This document shows positions 12,531-26,065 of a DNA stretch of 64,000 nt, piece after piece. Position numbers and translations under genes: made by a program. Below the pieces are notes generated by a model, which was not told the origin of the DNA, did not search any database, and saw only the letters and a program-made list of their open reading frames with translations. Positions within the stretch are counted from its first letter, which is position 1, and each line of letters opens with the position of its first letter. Where the stretch lies: positions 23,018,001 through 23,082,000 of the forward strand of contig NC_133024.1 of NCBI RefSeq assembly GCF_048771995.1. Reading direction: 5' to 3'. The stretch comes from Taeniopygia guttata. Lineage: Eukaryota; Chordata; Aves; Passeriformes; Estrildidae.

Positions 12531-13192
12531 GCTCAGCACCACTGAGCAGAGCCTGGCTCCATCCCCCTGACACCCTCCCTTCAGATACTGACAGACATTG
12601 GCGAGGTCCCCTCTGTCATCTCTTCTAGAGGCTGAACAGGCCCAGCTCCCTCAGCCTTTCCTAAGAGGGCTGCTCCAGTCCCTTAATCATCTTTGCATTC
12701 TGTGCTGCACTGGCTCCAGGAACTCCATATCTCTCCTGTCCTGAGGAGCCCAGAAGTGGACACAGCACTGCAGATGTGCCTCACCAGGGCTGAGCAGAGG
12801 GGCAGGATCACCTCCCTGGACCTGCTGGCAACTCTCTCCCTGATGCAGCCCAGGATCCCATTGGCCTTCTTGTCCCCCAGGGCACTGCTGGCTCACAGAC
12901 AGCTTGTTGATCACTAGGACTCCCAGGTCCTTCTCCACAGAGCTCTTTCCAGCAGCTCAGCCCTCAGCCTGTGCTGGTGCAGGGGGTTTTTCTCCCACAC
13001 GTGCAGGACCGTGCATTTGCTGAATTTCAGGAGGTTCCTCTCTGCTCATCTCTCCACCATGTCAAGGTCCTTCTGAAGGGCTGTGAAGCCCCTAGGGATA
13101 TCAGCCAGTGCTCCCAGCTTTGTGTTGTCACTGCATTTGCTGAGGAGGCATCTGCTCCTTCAACCAAGTCATTGATGAAAAGTAAAACACAA
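12531..13192 (-). mobile_element. CR1 LINE, ORF2 C-terminal region (right piece)
   Basis: Continues the CR1 copy begun at 11640, minus strand. The text moves through CR1 landmarks in reverse order. The minus-strand frame at 12687-12938 contains [17 protein letters not shown], matching the conserved region of CR1 ORF2 downstream of the reverse transcriptase. The reading frame is broken, so this is a dead 5'-truncated copy. The combined element is about 930 bp without the LTR. Confidence 0.92.
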
Positions 13193-14168
13193 CTCTTAAG
13201 TTAAACAATATCACTCCCTGCATCAAAGGTGAGACCTTTTCTGTCAATTAAAAGGCATAATATGCAAGAGATTTGCTTCATCTTGTTTCAGTAAATGACA
13301 TGAATATACTACACTTATGAAAACTGCCCTTTATTGATTTAATCTTCTAGCAGACAATTTTTTATGTTGTGGCTAAAACTGTTTGCTGTAAAGGACTGTT
13401 CCTCATCACTATGCTGAATCTGGCTTGAAGAGTAGTATATTCACTCACGTTTACCTTAGGCCAGTAAAAAGGAGAATAATTTAATATTTTTTTCCCAGTA
13501 ACTCAGGCATTTTCCCTTCTCTGTACCTTTGTCTTATAACAGGTGAACCACAGGTCATCATTATTTTTCTTTTAGCCTTTTCTAGGTATAACACTGCCTC
13601 TATCCCCTTTGACAACTCCTTCTTTTCCTCCTCTTTCTCTCTTTTATTATTTCATAACCTATTGTCTGGTCTAGACATAAAATCCTAGGAGAGATGTATT
13701 GTTTATTTACTCTACAGAATTTTTTCTCTCAGCTCTTTTGATAAATCCTATCCAGGTAAATAAAAATTAATCTGTAAAATGGTTCTTTAAAAATAATGCA
13801 GTCAAAGTCTTTTCTAGGGTCAATAGCAGCAGAAACCTGTGAGATGGTAAAATTAAAAAAGGTTACTGAAAGACCATCCTTGAATGTTTGTTCCTGGGCT
13901 CTCTGAAGGATTTCCACAAAACTTGCTCTTAGTCCATCTGACCCTAGGAGACAAGCAGGCAGTGCACGGCTGAATTTACTTGAAGAATAGTTGGAAATTT
14001 CTCAGATCTGGGACAACAATGGACATTTGCTGGCAGAGGCATTTTAAACCTCATCCTTTTGAAGTTCAAGGCATACTTCCCATTGGCCAAAATGTTACTC
14101 GTACTATACAGTCAGGCCATAGGTAAAATACCATATTCCTTACAACATCACTTTATACAAGGATCACT
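13193..14168. other. No gene seen; AT-rich single-copy DNA
   Basis: No repeat, RNA or convincing open frame recognised. Confidence 0.7.
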
Positions 14169-14228
14169 TGGTTTTGTGTTTGGTTGGGGGTTTTTGTTTT
14201 GTTTGTTTTTGTTTGTTTCATTTTTTAA
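14169..14228 (+). repeat. T/G low-complexity tract
   Basis: About 60 bp of GTTTT, GTTT and GGGGG patches; same class as 33139-33353. Confidence 0.85.
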
Positions 14229-17200
14229 CATGTCTTTGCAGTCAAACAATAAAGGCCATATTTTACATTTACAGGATTAAGTAATTTCTTCACTCACAAA
14301 CTTACAGTTTAAGGGACAGAAGGGAATAACATACTATCATCTAATGTGATGCATGTCAGAGACATTTATCCAGCTGTTTCAGTAATGAGTCCAATAACTT
14401 GTGTGTGCTTAAAATAATGCATCATCCAGTAAGGCATCTGATCTTGATTTGAGGATTTCAAAAATGTGCCAAAGTCAGCCTACTTTTGTACTCCATTCTT
14501 AGATTTGTTAAAAAAAGAAAAAGAACCTATTTCTTGTGTGAATTTGTCTGTGTCTAGCTTAATGTTAGGATTTGTTGGTTTGTTTTTCTCTGCTATACTA
14601 AAGACCTCATAAGCAATGGACGATTCTCTTGAGGTGTTTATAAATAAGTTAGTCATCTCTTGGTTCCCTCCTTGATAAGGTGAGGAGACTGAGCTATCGA
14701 TACATTAGTCTCATGTTTGAGATGTGTGAGCTGCCCTCTGTCATGTTCTCTTCTGAGTCCATTTTTCACCCCATGGCTGTGTACAGAAACAATTGAGCAA
14801 CAGAGAGCCCCTGTGCTTTGCTCATGCCATTTTTGGTGCCAGTGCTTTTCCCAGCTGGGACAGAGCCTCCTCTCTTACCCATAAGATATGCTCTCTGGAG
14901 CTGTTTAATTTAGGCTTGTGTTCACAGCTTTTTTGGGGGAATTCCGTCATATAACTAAGCCCAGCAATCTCTTATGTTCCCATTTCCTTATGTGAACAAT
15001 CTGCAACTTTTTCTTGGAGGAGATTCTACACAGCAGTAAGTTCTGGAAAACTCTTTCATTCAGATATAAATTTGAAGAGATTTCTTTTCTTTTTTTTTGA
15101 AACCCTAAACTTTGAAAACAGCTGTTGTCTCCATTTGAAAGAACACAGCATAAATAAGCCATTTATGAAACTGCATAAGTGTGGGAAATTGAATAATGTT
15201 TCCAGACATTGAGAAACAGACATTTGGAATGTATTGGTGTGAAGTTCTTTGAGGGATGAGAAGCTTGTTTATTTTGTTTAGAGCAAAATCAGTTCAAAAA
15301 TACTGCCATCAGCTTATCCAGTGTAAGAGGATGTTCCCACAGTAGCCTTCCTCCATATTGCAACTGAAGACTACTTGAGGGTGATCATGGATTCCGTTCC
15401 ATTTGAAGGACTTTCACATGTTTTAATCTACTGAGACCTCTGAAACCCTCTCCTTTTTTCAAGTCCTACTGTGCAATCTCCTTCTTCTGTGATTCACCTC
15501 ACAGGAATTCCTGAATAAGTTTTGTCCTCAGTTTTACCAATAAGTGATGCTCTTTGTGATCCCCTATGGAGCTGTGAAGCTCAGGGTAGGTATTTGCTAG
15601 AGAAATACAGGAGCAAAAGATATTGGGAAGAGGGCTAAAGCAACTCAGATGTGATGCATTTGTTATTATGGGGCTGTAGGAAAAGCCCTTTTTCCTTTAC
15701 CCATCCCAATTTTCTTTTTCATTAGCCTCCTGACGCTAACCGCTGAATAACTTCTAAAGTAAACCACCCATAAATATTGCACGAGTCTCCAATACTAAAA
15801 GCTGATAAAGTTTATAGCACTTATAAAATAAATAGAAGGAAATGCTTTTCAGTTTCCTATTTACAGGTCTCAAGAGAGATCTCAGGTATGATTTATCACT
15901 TCAATTTTAACTGTATTAGTCTCCCCCTATCACATACACACAACTCTTTTCCTTGGTCATTCTTTTTTTCTCACACACAGCTGCTTCCTCTTTTCCCTGT
16001 AGACGTGCTCACACCCACACAGCCATTTGCCCTCCACATCCTTTGCTAACAGGCAGGAGACTGTGCTCTTTACAGAGTATTGAGTGCCATCAGTTTTCAC
16101 CAGAGTCAGCAGGCATAGAGGGTTCTCAGCATTTAGTGATGGGCTCTCAACCACACGTAATTCAAAGGAAAAAGCTACTTTTTTCAAGTGAACGTGGCAC
16201 ACGGCCAAAGAAGGATTAAAAAAGAGGGAGGCAACATTTGGACGTGGGTGGATCATTAAAGCACAGAGAGTATAGTTAACATAGGGTATGTTTCTTTTTA
16301 GGGCATTTCTATATGCTTTCCAAGTGTTAATGGTTCTAAACATGCAGCATTCATCCTCAATTGCCAGCACATTGCACTTGAGCAGATAAATGGACTGTGG
16401 CTAATAACACCCTTTTTCTTGGAGGAAATGAACATCACTCCTTCTGTGTTATAAAAGTAGAGGCACACTTCTGGCCACGTATTGTGAGTCTGAATTAGCA
16501 TTTTAGTTTGGTGCAAAGGTGAACTTCTGAAGTAAATATCCCCATTGTCCCCATTTTGTTTATTTTCCCATTTAAATGGAAACTCTTGTTCTGGAAATAT
16601 ATCTGCTAACAGGCATTCAACCCATGGGGCCAGACTACAGCTAAACCAACTTAAACTCCCCAAAACATGTAAATGTGGACATCAGATTGTCATTGCCAGC
16701 TGTTTTGCTTTAGAGTTTCATTGCTATTACACTGCAGCACTAGCTAATGTGTCAAACCACACCACTACCACAGCATTTGACACCACTGCATCATAACTGC
16801 TTTTTCCTGTTCTGGTTCTGCATTAAAAACCAACCAAACAAGAATGCCTTTCATGTCTGTGACTGAAATAAATACATTTATATTTGAAATTCCCACAGAC
16901 TTCACTTCCAGGGTTTTCCTTCCCAAAACATTCAATTGATACTGCAATATGAAGAACAGTTAAAAGCAGACCACAAAAGTCCTCAAAACTGAAGTTGAAT
17001 TTGCTCCAGGGAAATAAAGGAATTAAAACTGCTGCTTCTGATGCTGCTTATGTTGAGCTTTCCATCTCCTCATCTCAGGAGGGGAACTGAAGTTTAGATG
17101 ATGTGAATCTGCTTGCTAGAAGAACCCATATTGAATGGATAGGTGAGGGGGTACAGATAATGGAAGAAACGTTCAACACAGGAGAAAAAAGAAATTACAA

Positions 17201-20200
17201 CTGAAAATATCTGTATGCAGTGAAAGGGGAATTCTTTAAAAGCAAATGCTTCTCTTACTAAACAAAACCAAAAAAACCAATCCAAGCAAACTGATGTGGG
17301 TGAAGAGTACTGTGTAGATATACAGAATTCTTCCTCCAGAGTGTCAAGAAGTGGCATTTCTGTTTGAAATTTGCAAAGCCCTTCTTACAATTTCTTCATA
17401 TATTCTCTGATATTGGTCTCTGCACCTGAAAGGCCACTGAGAAAATGTTACTTTCAGTGAATTATGCTCAACTGTTTGGCTGAGGCTCTGCCTCGCTGAT
17501 CCTCCCTGTTACAAACTATTGCCTTGTCAGCACTGGCATTCTGGAGGGCCTGTCCAATTCCTCTCCAGTTGCCATTTCTTTGGCTAAGGCTTTGCTGTTC
17601 TTGATGCAGGAGCCCTCACCTTTACAACATCTGATCAAACCATTGTCCTTTTGTTATTCAGTCTGTTAGGTAGCACAAATAAATCTTTTGCCATTTACTG
17701 CTTTATACCCCACTGACCATGCTGTTGTCTCATATTGGCAGCAACCACAGCTGCACTTTTCCACCTGCTCAGGACAAAGACCACTAGTCAATTAGCATTA
17801 ACTCTATTCCTTTCCAGTTCAAAGCTTACTCAGTCTCTGTGATTGCAGAGAACCACTCTGGACACAAAAAGTAGTATTCTGGTTTAGTTCATAATTTATC
17901 ATACCTGACAAAATTGACCTGCTGGATAACACTGGAATCTATTAATTATATTCAGGAAATATTGAAACTGTAATAGGAGAACTACAACTTCAAATGGCTT
18001 AAAATTCCACCATTTAATTCCCCTGTTGTCATTTTGAAACCATCAAGCACAAGGTTTGTTGAACCTAAAACTCAGACATGTAAGTGTGAAGTCCAGAGTC
18101 TCTCTATAATCAGCAGGGAGACACAAGTGGCTACACGTGATGTTGCTTCCATCTACTAGAGACACCTCTTAGGATGAGATGAATGCTTCCTAGGTTAGGA
18201 AATCCATTTGTCCATGTGGCCTGTATTATTAATAAAATTAGAAGACTCCTTCAGAGGGGTGATTCAAAGAGAGAATTTGCTGCTTTGTGATGCAGGAAGA
18301 GGCTGGAGAATTCACAGAGAAGGCCAGTATATAGTCACATGTATGGCATGCAGTACCTCTCCATGCAAATGCTTCTCTTTCTAAAAGGTACCTCTGAGAG
18401 TCAGAAGTGTGGTGTCTTTTTGGTTGTGTCCAGTCCCTGGTGAATAAATTATTGAGGAATTTCAGAGCAATAAGGGAATTCCTAAGCTTCTTACACAGTA
18501 GCTGCCCAGCAATTCTACCTTCTCAAACCTTCTCAACATGTCTCATCCCCTGTCTTTGTCAAGGCCTTTCTGCAGTTCATATCTCCTATGGCAGCTAAGA
18601 GGTTAATGAACAAACCACCCACCACAGTCTGCTTAGGACAAAAACAGATTCAGGTGCTGAACTGCCTGGCAGGTACTGCAAGGCCAAGTACCAGAGAATA
18701 CAGGAACAAAGCAGAAAAAGTGCCTGGTCACTCAGGGAAATGAACAAGGCCTGGAAATGGCTGGGGGAAGCAGCTTGACCAACAGCCATCAAAAACCAGG
18801 TGGATTTATTAGCCTGCCAATAAGCAGCTTGGTGAAAGCAATATGTAAAATGTAAATGTCAGTAAGCAACATGAGCTATGGAGCTCTGTGAATAGCCTCT
18901 AAAGACCAAGCCTGATATGCCAAGGCCTTTATTTGCAGAAATCAGTTATCTCACCAGTCACTGAATAAGGAGGATGGACTGAGCTTTCCAAGTGTAGAAA
19001 ATGACATGGTTCCTATCAAATCTTTAATTCTGTGCCTCCTTAAGGTAAATCGTGCCTCTCAATGAGCGTACCACTGGTCATAAAGAACTGCAAGCACTAC
19101 AGAAGAGCCCAGTCAAGGTCCTTTGGTCCTGCAGAGAAGATTGATAAGGATCACAACAAACAGAATTATTCTTCCTGAAGCATGAAAAATTTGGAACAAG
19201 ATACCAAGCACTAATGTAGGGCTTAAATCCTTCCTGGTTCCTCTCCTGGAAGAATGGGTTTTTGCAAGCTCAGTAATCTTCCTTTATCACGCTTGCTCCA
19301 AAAGCGGAAAGATATTCCCTTGCTCTGAGAAATAGATAGGAACAGCAAGCCACTGAGACCTGTATTTTCCTTACCGTGCCTCAGCACAGGACTGGCAAAG
19401 AAGAAATATCAGCATGGAGACTGCTCCATGCTCCATTCAGCTGTGAGCCTCTCCACTGAGATTGCCAATGCGAGTGAATGTAATGAGCTCCAAAGAGCTG
19501 TGGTTTTAGTGGTATGGGCACCTGTCCACTAGGAAGTGCGCTGAAACCTCCGACGCATTTCACAGGTTCCACCAGAGACCCATCAAACACTAATAACATT
19601 CAATCACTGCTAACCAAGGCTGATTTTGGACCAAATGCTTGGAAGTGAAATACTGCCTATCCCGTCACCCACCCCTGCCATAAGTCAATTATACATTGCA
19701 GTATTTGAAACCAATAAAACAGCTTTTTACTATATGTCATGGCTTTCTTTGGAAGGTATTGCAACCACAGTTAAGTTTGGAAATTCCACACATAACTTAT
19801 TTTATTTTCTTTAATGACTCTATCCATATATATCTTGTTACCAACCTTTTTGTCCACATGAAGTTGCTAATATTTTTTTTTAAATTGCAAAGAATATTTT
19901 GTTTCCTTGTTTCAGTTTGGCAATGAACTATATAATTTTGTTCCTTATTTAGATGCATTTGCTCAGACAGCTTTCATACTGCCCACAATTAGAATCCATC
20001 CTAATTCAAACACCATCACTTAATCACATTCCAACCCACTCAATACAGTGCAGTGGCAGAGACATCGAGGCATCTGTTGAGAGGACCTAATGCCAGAGTT
20101 TGAGCCATGGTTTGGTCCCATGAAGAGACCTGCACCAGCTTTAAGCCTGTTCAGTCACTTCAGTGGGCAGTCAAATGCCACCAGATGCAGATTTCCTACA

Positions 20201-20679
20201 TATGACCTATGAGTCAGCAGGGATTTGTAGTGATATGGCCTAATCCAAAGTTAGTTGTGCACGGGGACAACCTGCTGCTGGCTTTGAAACAGGCCCTTAG
20301 ATAAATAAGGCAGATCTTAACTGGAGCATAGGTAACTGTGTGGTGAATAACTTTATAACCCTGATGTTTCCCAGAGAGAAAACATCTGTCAATGCCCCAT
20401 TAATTCCAGGAAGAAGGAAAATTTCAAGACAAAAGATGAAAACTGTTGTTTTAGTTCCAGCTGCATTTACCAGATGAGGTATATCTACAACTGCAATGTT
20501 TCAGTGGAAAAGAACAACAGTCCTTAAAAGTGAAGAAAATTGAAGGAAGAGTGGCAATTTTTTAATTAAAAGAGGAAAGGGATGAAGGGTGAGGTGATAA
20601 TTAATTACAAAACAGTATAATGTGAAAGCACACTAAATAAAAATATACGCTACCTCTGTCCTAGAGAGGTTAAAAACAA
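14229..20679. other. No gene seen; AT-rich intergenic DNA
   Basis: Frames of up to 137 aa (15957-16663, minus) carry no known domain. Pyrimidine-rich CACACA text at 15930-16030 is a weak decayed CA tract. Confidence 0.65.
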
Positions 20680-20709
20680 ACACACACACACAAATAAACA
20701 CAAACAAAA
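20680..20709 (+). repeat. Short (CA)n microsatellite
   Basis: About eight CA units with A-rich flanks. Ordinary. Confidence 0.85.
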
Positions 20710-20759
20710 TCAAGGGAAGCCATTTAGTGATTATGAGAAAACACAGTCCTTGAGGGACC

Positions 20760-21060
20760 GGGAATTGTTTCTCTGTGGCAAGATGAGGATCAATTCCCAG
20801 CCCAGGCTCTTCAATTCTTCCTTTTTCTTGACCCTCCCGCCTCCCTTCCCCCTTCACCTCCCCCTTCACCAGCTGCGGCCTGCCATCCCTCTGCTGCTGC
20901 TCTCCCCTCATCCTTTGCTGTCTTTTTGACTTTTCGCAGTTCCCTAGCAACAGCTGTTTGCAGCTGACAGGAAGAGCTGTGGACATTTTGCAGGCAGAGG
21001 GATGGGCAGGGCTTGGCCTCAGCTCACGGGTGATGGCTGACCCCAGGAGCAGGGGACACA
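20760..21060. other. GC-richer non-repeat segment with RFX-like half sites
   Basis: The plus strand is pyrimidine-rich (CCCTTCACCTCCCCC), then GTTCCCTAGCAAC (20939-20951), an RFX-like word, and two CAGCTG E-boxes. The minus-strand 142-aa frame has no recognised domain. Confidence 0.3.
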
Positions 21061-21609
21061 CAGCAGCCCCAGGGCAACAATTTCTGCACCGATACCTGGT
21101 TATGATCTGAAACAGGGGGGCATCACTTAATTCTTAAGCTTCTATTGTTCTTCTTACTGGTTAACAAATGGTTACTCATTTTGCTTCACTGGAAATACTT
21201 ATTTCCCCTTGCCAAACACTGGGCCTTGCCCAATGGAAAAGCCTGTCAGACATCATCAGGGTGGCAATCCCATGGTAGGGACACATGTATTCAAACATGG
21301 CACAGGCGTCTTCATTCCTCTCACAACAGCTCTGATTTTCATGTGCTGGGTGCTGCCCTGACAGCCCTGCTGTCCAGCCCACCTCGCTGCTGGAGGCTGT
21401 TACCTCTGGAGCAGCACTGGAAGATGTGTGCTAAAGCTCAGCCCTGCATGTCCCTTCTGTGTAGGGACAGCCAAGCACCCAGGCACGTGTCCCCTTCCAC
21501 TGGCTCGGCTTCTGTGACAGCAAGGCTCTGTCACAGGGGAGGATGGGCAGCTGAGGGCAGCAGCATCACTGCAGTAGTTACGAGAGCTCAGCTAAAAGAG
21601 TGCTACCCT

Positions 21610-21662
21610 ATCATTATTATTGATGATGTTGTTACTATTATTATAGCTATCGTTGTTGTAAT
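21610..21662 (+). repeat. Degenerate (ATT/GTT)n trinucleotide tract
   Basis: A run of imperfect ATT, GTT and GAT triplets. An open frame across it ends in Ile/Val runs, an artefact of the repeat. Confidence 0.7.
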
Positions 21663-24600
21663 CCTCTTTTAATTTGCCCCACAGAAATCAAACTTGTGTT
21701 ACTTTATATAGCAGCCATTCCCTCACCACTCACAAACATCTCCTGTCAGAAGTGCTGGAAGTATTCTGGAAAGTATGATGCAAGTTTTTAAACCATTTGA
21801 TAAGGGCTTTTGAAAACTGGACTCCAAGTCATTACACTGCAATAATTTAGTTACTCTGGAATGGAAAAGTACACCAGCTGAATTTATAAGGTGGGCACAT
21901 ACTTACATCAACTTATAATGCCAAATGATCAAGGCATCTGAAAGATTACATTAAGTAGTTATCTCAGTTTAAAACAGAAAAAGAAAAGAGACAAGGTTTC
22001 CTCCATTGCCCAACAAAACAAGTGGCAATGTTTTTTAGCAGGCAGCCATGGATGTTTGAATTCTGTGATAGTGCCTCGATCACAGATTTTTTTCCTCCTG
22101 ATTATTTCCAAGCTTCTTAACTATCATGTTGAATAAAGGTGCAGAACTGTTTTGAATGATGGAAATTATATGTCTAGCTGTTGTAAATCTAACCTCATTC
22201 TCAGCCTTGTCTTCTTCCAGAGTGGTGTTTTGTCTGTGCCTTGTTGATCCCTGGATGGGCAGGGGCTTGGCAGCCCTGCCAGCCGGTGCACGTTATGCAT
22301 GAGACACACCAGTTACCCCACCTGGCACAGCATCCACATCTCTTACTTTCCCTGTTCAGCACTCCTCACAGTGTCCCTCTCTGGCACCCTGCATGTCTGC
22401 CAGCCAGCTCTGTCCAGGGTTCGAGGTCCCATGGCAGGAGGGAGGCTGCAGCCCCCACAGCTGCTACAGGGTATGTGACTTCCAATGCCCACATGTGTTT
22501 TGGATATGAGCAGACCTGCCCCTGCCCATCCCCAATTGACTTGGCATACTGCAGTGATTTAGACGGCCCTGAGGTATGCAGCAGTATCAAGACAAACCTT
22601 CGTGAAGGATAACCAGGCGCCTTTTCTCTCCTAGCTGGAGAGGCCCAATCTGCACACTGCCTTTTTTGCCCTTTACATCAACAGCAATCATCATTTGAAC
22701 TTGTACCCCCTTCTCTTTCCTCTACCATTTCCACCTTCCTAGCCCTGCCCCTGTACCTCCATTTCTATGACAGCAATCTCTGCCACCTGGAGGAGCTGTT
22801 TTGAAGAGTGGAATAGGATACAGATGGATAATAGATGGGATGGAGGACTTATGTGTAGGCAGAAGGCTGCTCAGGTAGAGAGAAGGGATTGTGGGGTTTA
22901 GGGAAGGTAGCAAATTAGAAATTGAGCCCATGTACTCAAAGGAGTAAGAAAGGAGTAAAGGGCATTGGGAAGAAATGGTAAGAGATGTGGAGGAAAGGTG
23001 ACAGAGCCTATTACCTGTCATCTCCTATAAATCTGAAAATCTTACTGCCAACCTCTCTTCTTCACACATCTCCTGAAATCTACTATCCTTTGCATAAGAC
23101 TGATGACAACCAAAGTGCCACTGATCCTTCTCACCCTCCCCCACTTTTCAGCCTTTCTTGCCTTTTTTGCTGCTGCAGAAAATCACTTTTCTTACCCAAA
23201 ACGTGCTGGCAGCAGGAAAATTCTCTAAGGCTGAAAAACCTTGAGATAGTGGGGTTGTGACCTGATGTTTGGGAGCTTACCTCCCAGCTTTTCATTATTT
23301 TTTTACACCAGCCTCACAGGAGCTGAGCTGTGTCTGCTCTGACACCTCTACAAACAACATGTCCCTCTCTGGTCCTACCACTAGCCATAGGTAAGACCTC
23401 TGTTGGGGTGAAAGCAAGCCCATGTCTTATGGCCACACATTTTTGCCTTTTTTGTTTTTTTTTTTTTTTTTTCTTCTGTAAATCTCTAGTCTTTTTGTTC
23501 TTTAAGTTTATTTTTTTGGGGGGGGGCAATAATCATTTTTTTTGTCTTCTCTGTAGTCCTAAGCTTGTCTCTCTGTCAACCACCCTGGCTTAGCAGCAAA
23601 CTAGTAAAGTCTAAGTTCCCTATTAGACTTGAAATGAGATTAGTGATAGAGGACAGGAGTTCGCACTTCCCAGGTAATATTTTATGCTACACATTGTCTC
23701 AGGTAGAGAACACTGTTTTATTTATACAAGCTCATATTTTATAGCTTCTCTCCCAAGTCAGAGGGAAATCTACTTTTGTTTCCAAAGAAATTCTTGCGTT
23801 CTTAGAACTTGAATATGCCATTTGGGCCGCATAAATGTATGTTGGCCAGATGTTTAATATCCTTGTTTCAATGTGTTTTGCTGACAATAAAAGAATAATG
23901 AATGTTCCTTCAGGACAGCTTGATGTAGATTAGGATACAACAAATGCATTTTGATTTTTGAGAGTGCAGAAACAGCAGACATGAAAAAATGAATGAAGTG
24001 TAAATTCTGTTCTTATTTTTCCTCTGTGAACTTAATATTTTATACACAAATGTGAGTACAACATGCATTATGAGTTGACCAGCCATATACTGTAAAAACA
24101 AGGCAAATAAACACCTCAAGCCCAGGCACAATGAATGACACATAAAATCACCCCATATAATGGGTTTATGGAATCTGCCCCTCCTAGCTATATTCAGTGG
24201 GTATCTTCAGCTGCCTTCCAGCAAGGCTGAATTTGGTAAGTGACAATCTCGAGTGTTTATGTGTTCCACCTATTGAAAAGATGAGCATTAAAAAAACACT
24301 GACACTACAAGGGATCAAATTTTGCTGTAATTTATCTATCTTAAAATTCTCCAGGAGTTACTGGGTGTGTGTTGGTGTACCTGAAAGCAGCATTAAGCCT
24401 ACGATTTATGGAAGCAGTTTAGTACAGCGATAAGCCTATCAGAGATTAACACATACACACCGAGTTTCTGCATTTTGTAAACTGCCATCAATCCCCCATA
24501 CTGCCACCAGAGCAGATAATATCTTCTTGTCTACAATAAAATACACTCTTTCTAAATCTGGTACCAGAGATATTTATTCCTTGCACAGCTCAACCATATG

Positions 24601-25351
24601 AATAAAGAAGTCAGAATGACTAGATCAAGTCCAACACAAATCTGTTGGTATGCAGAGTATTTTATGTCATACGGTGTTATTCAAGTTCCATGCTCAAATA
24701 TGACACAAGACAACATATTGGGAAGGTGGAATATGAAATCCTGGTTCTGCTAAAATCACGGTGGTCTGCTCATGTCACTGCTTCCAATAGAATTTGTGTC
24801 TGGGCAAGCCTCAGTTGTATCAGTGCTGGTATTCTTTTACAGAGCATGGACTACAGATGAAACTGGAAGGTGAATATTGGTGTACTTGAAATGTATTGTG
24901 CAGCTAGGGCTGGTCCCTAATGGTGTATTATCCTCTAACTGTTCACCCCTTTCAGTCCTTAATGGCATTGCAAAAGGGAAGAAAATGGTCACAGTAATGC
25001 AGAGCAATAACCACCACCAAAAGCTGAGCTGTTGTCCTGTATCAGACAGCACTGCTTTTCACCAGAGGAAAGAGCACTCAGCTATAAAATCAGTAAGCAC
25101 TTTTAAATAAAATAGAAAAAAATAGTGTTCTGAGGTAGGGCTTAAAATGAGCCTGGGACTGGACCAGTTGGCTTATGTGAGGTTTATGTGGCATTATTTG
25201 GGAGTTGAGAGATGTGAACTGGTTTTTTAGCAATTCCAATGGGACAAACTTTTCCTCAGCTTGTGCTCCCTCTCAGTTCTGCTGTGTCTCTTGTCCTGTT
25301 TATCTTCTTTTTTCAGCAATTAGTTCTTCTGAAGAACAACTCCTCTTCTCC
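21663..25351. other. No gene seen; intergenic DNA with T runs
   Basis: T runs at 23457-23472 and 23513-23527. Frames up to 123 aa are unrecognised. Confidence 0.65.
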
Positions 25352-25378
25352 TCTTTTTTTTTTTTTTTTTTTTTTTTC
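25352..25378 (+). repeat. Poly-T run
   Basis: About 26 consecutive T. It could be the A-tail of a minus-strand insertion, but I recognise no gene or element beside it. Another T run lies at 23457-23472, followed by a T/G run at 23513-23527. Confidence 0.95.
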
Positions 25379-25659
25379 AAAATAAGGTACTGTAGCATGC
25401 ATTATAATAAAGACCTGATCTCTGGTATGACACAAAGATCATCCAAAATTATATAAAGGATAAATGGATGAAGATGGAAGCCCCATCTCTGGAATGAGAT
25501 ATAGGGATCCAGTGTCATTAAAAGCTGATGTCATTAAAAGTCTCTTTAGGAAAAGCCTCTATTTCCTGAAGGTGGGGTTTATCTGTGTGGAAGCACGTAA
25601 ACCTAGAAGACTCTAGTCACATCCTGCATTATGTAAGATTATGTAAAACCAGCAACAGC

Positions 25660-26065
25660 AGAGGCATCCATTCTGTGTAGCAAGTCCTCTCTCTGACAGT
25701 GGCCAACAGTTGTACTTTGGTAAGAGCAGAGAACAGGATTATCATATAGAAACTTCTGCCCTGTATATTCTTCCAGTCTCCAGAGAGTTTTGGCTTAAGA
25801 ACTTCCTGTACAATTCAGCAGCAGAGCTGCATCATGTAGCTTCTGATGTTTGCTTCTTCCAGGATTGTACTGGATTAGTTCTGAAACTCACATGAAGTTC
25901 CAGCACCCATTAAATCCTGAGAAAAGGTACTCCAGAGCTTAACTGTGCATTACATAAAGGAGCTGTTTCTTCTCTCCACTTTGAACCTGCCACCTGCCTG
26001 CCTTGAACATGTGCTGTGTGATTCCAACACAGTGTTTCTGGGCTCTCCTGCAAGCTGAGGCAGAG
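25660..26065 (-). mobile_element. Old CR1-like LINE fragment
   Basis: Diverged text matches, from memory, the older amniote CR1 3' region: tctctgacagtggccaacag, then gagcagagaacaggattatc, and farther on ctccagagcttaactgtgca and tgaacctgccacctgcctgc. The order and spacing agree with a minus-strand copy. Much more diverged than the other CR1s, so it predates them. Confidence 0.55.

Noticed and set aside
25352-25378. Poly-T as the tail of a processed pseudogene
   Set aside because: No recognisable coding similarity on either side and no clear target duplication.
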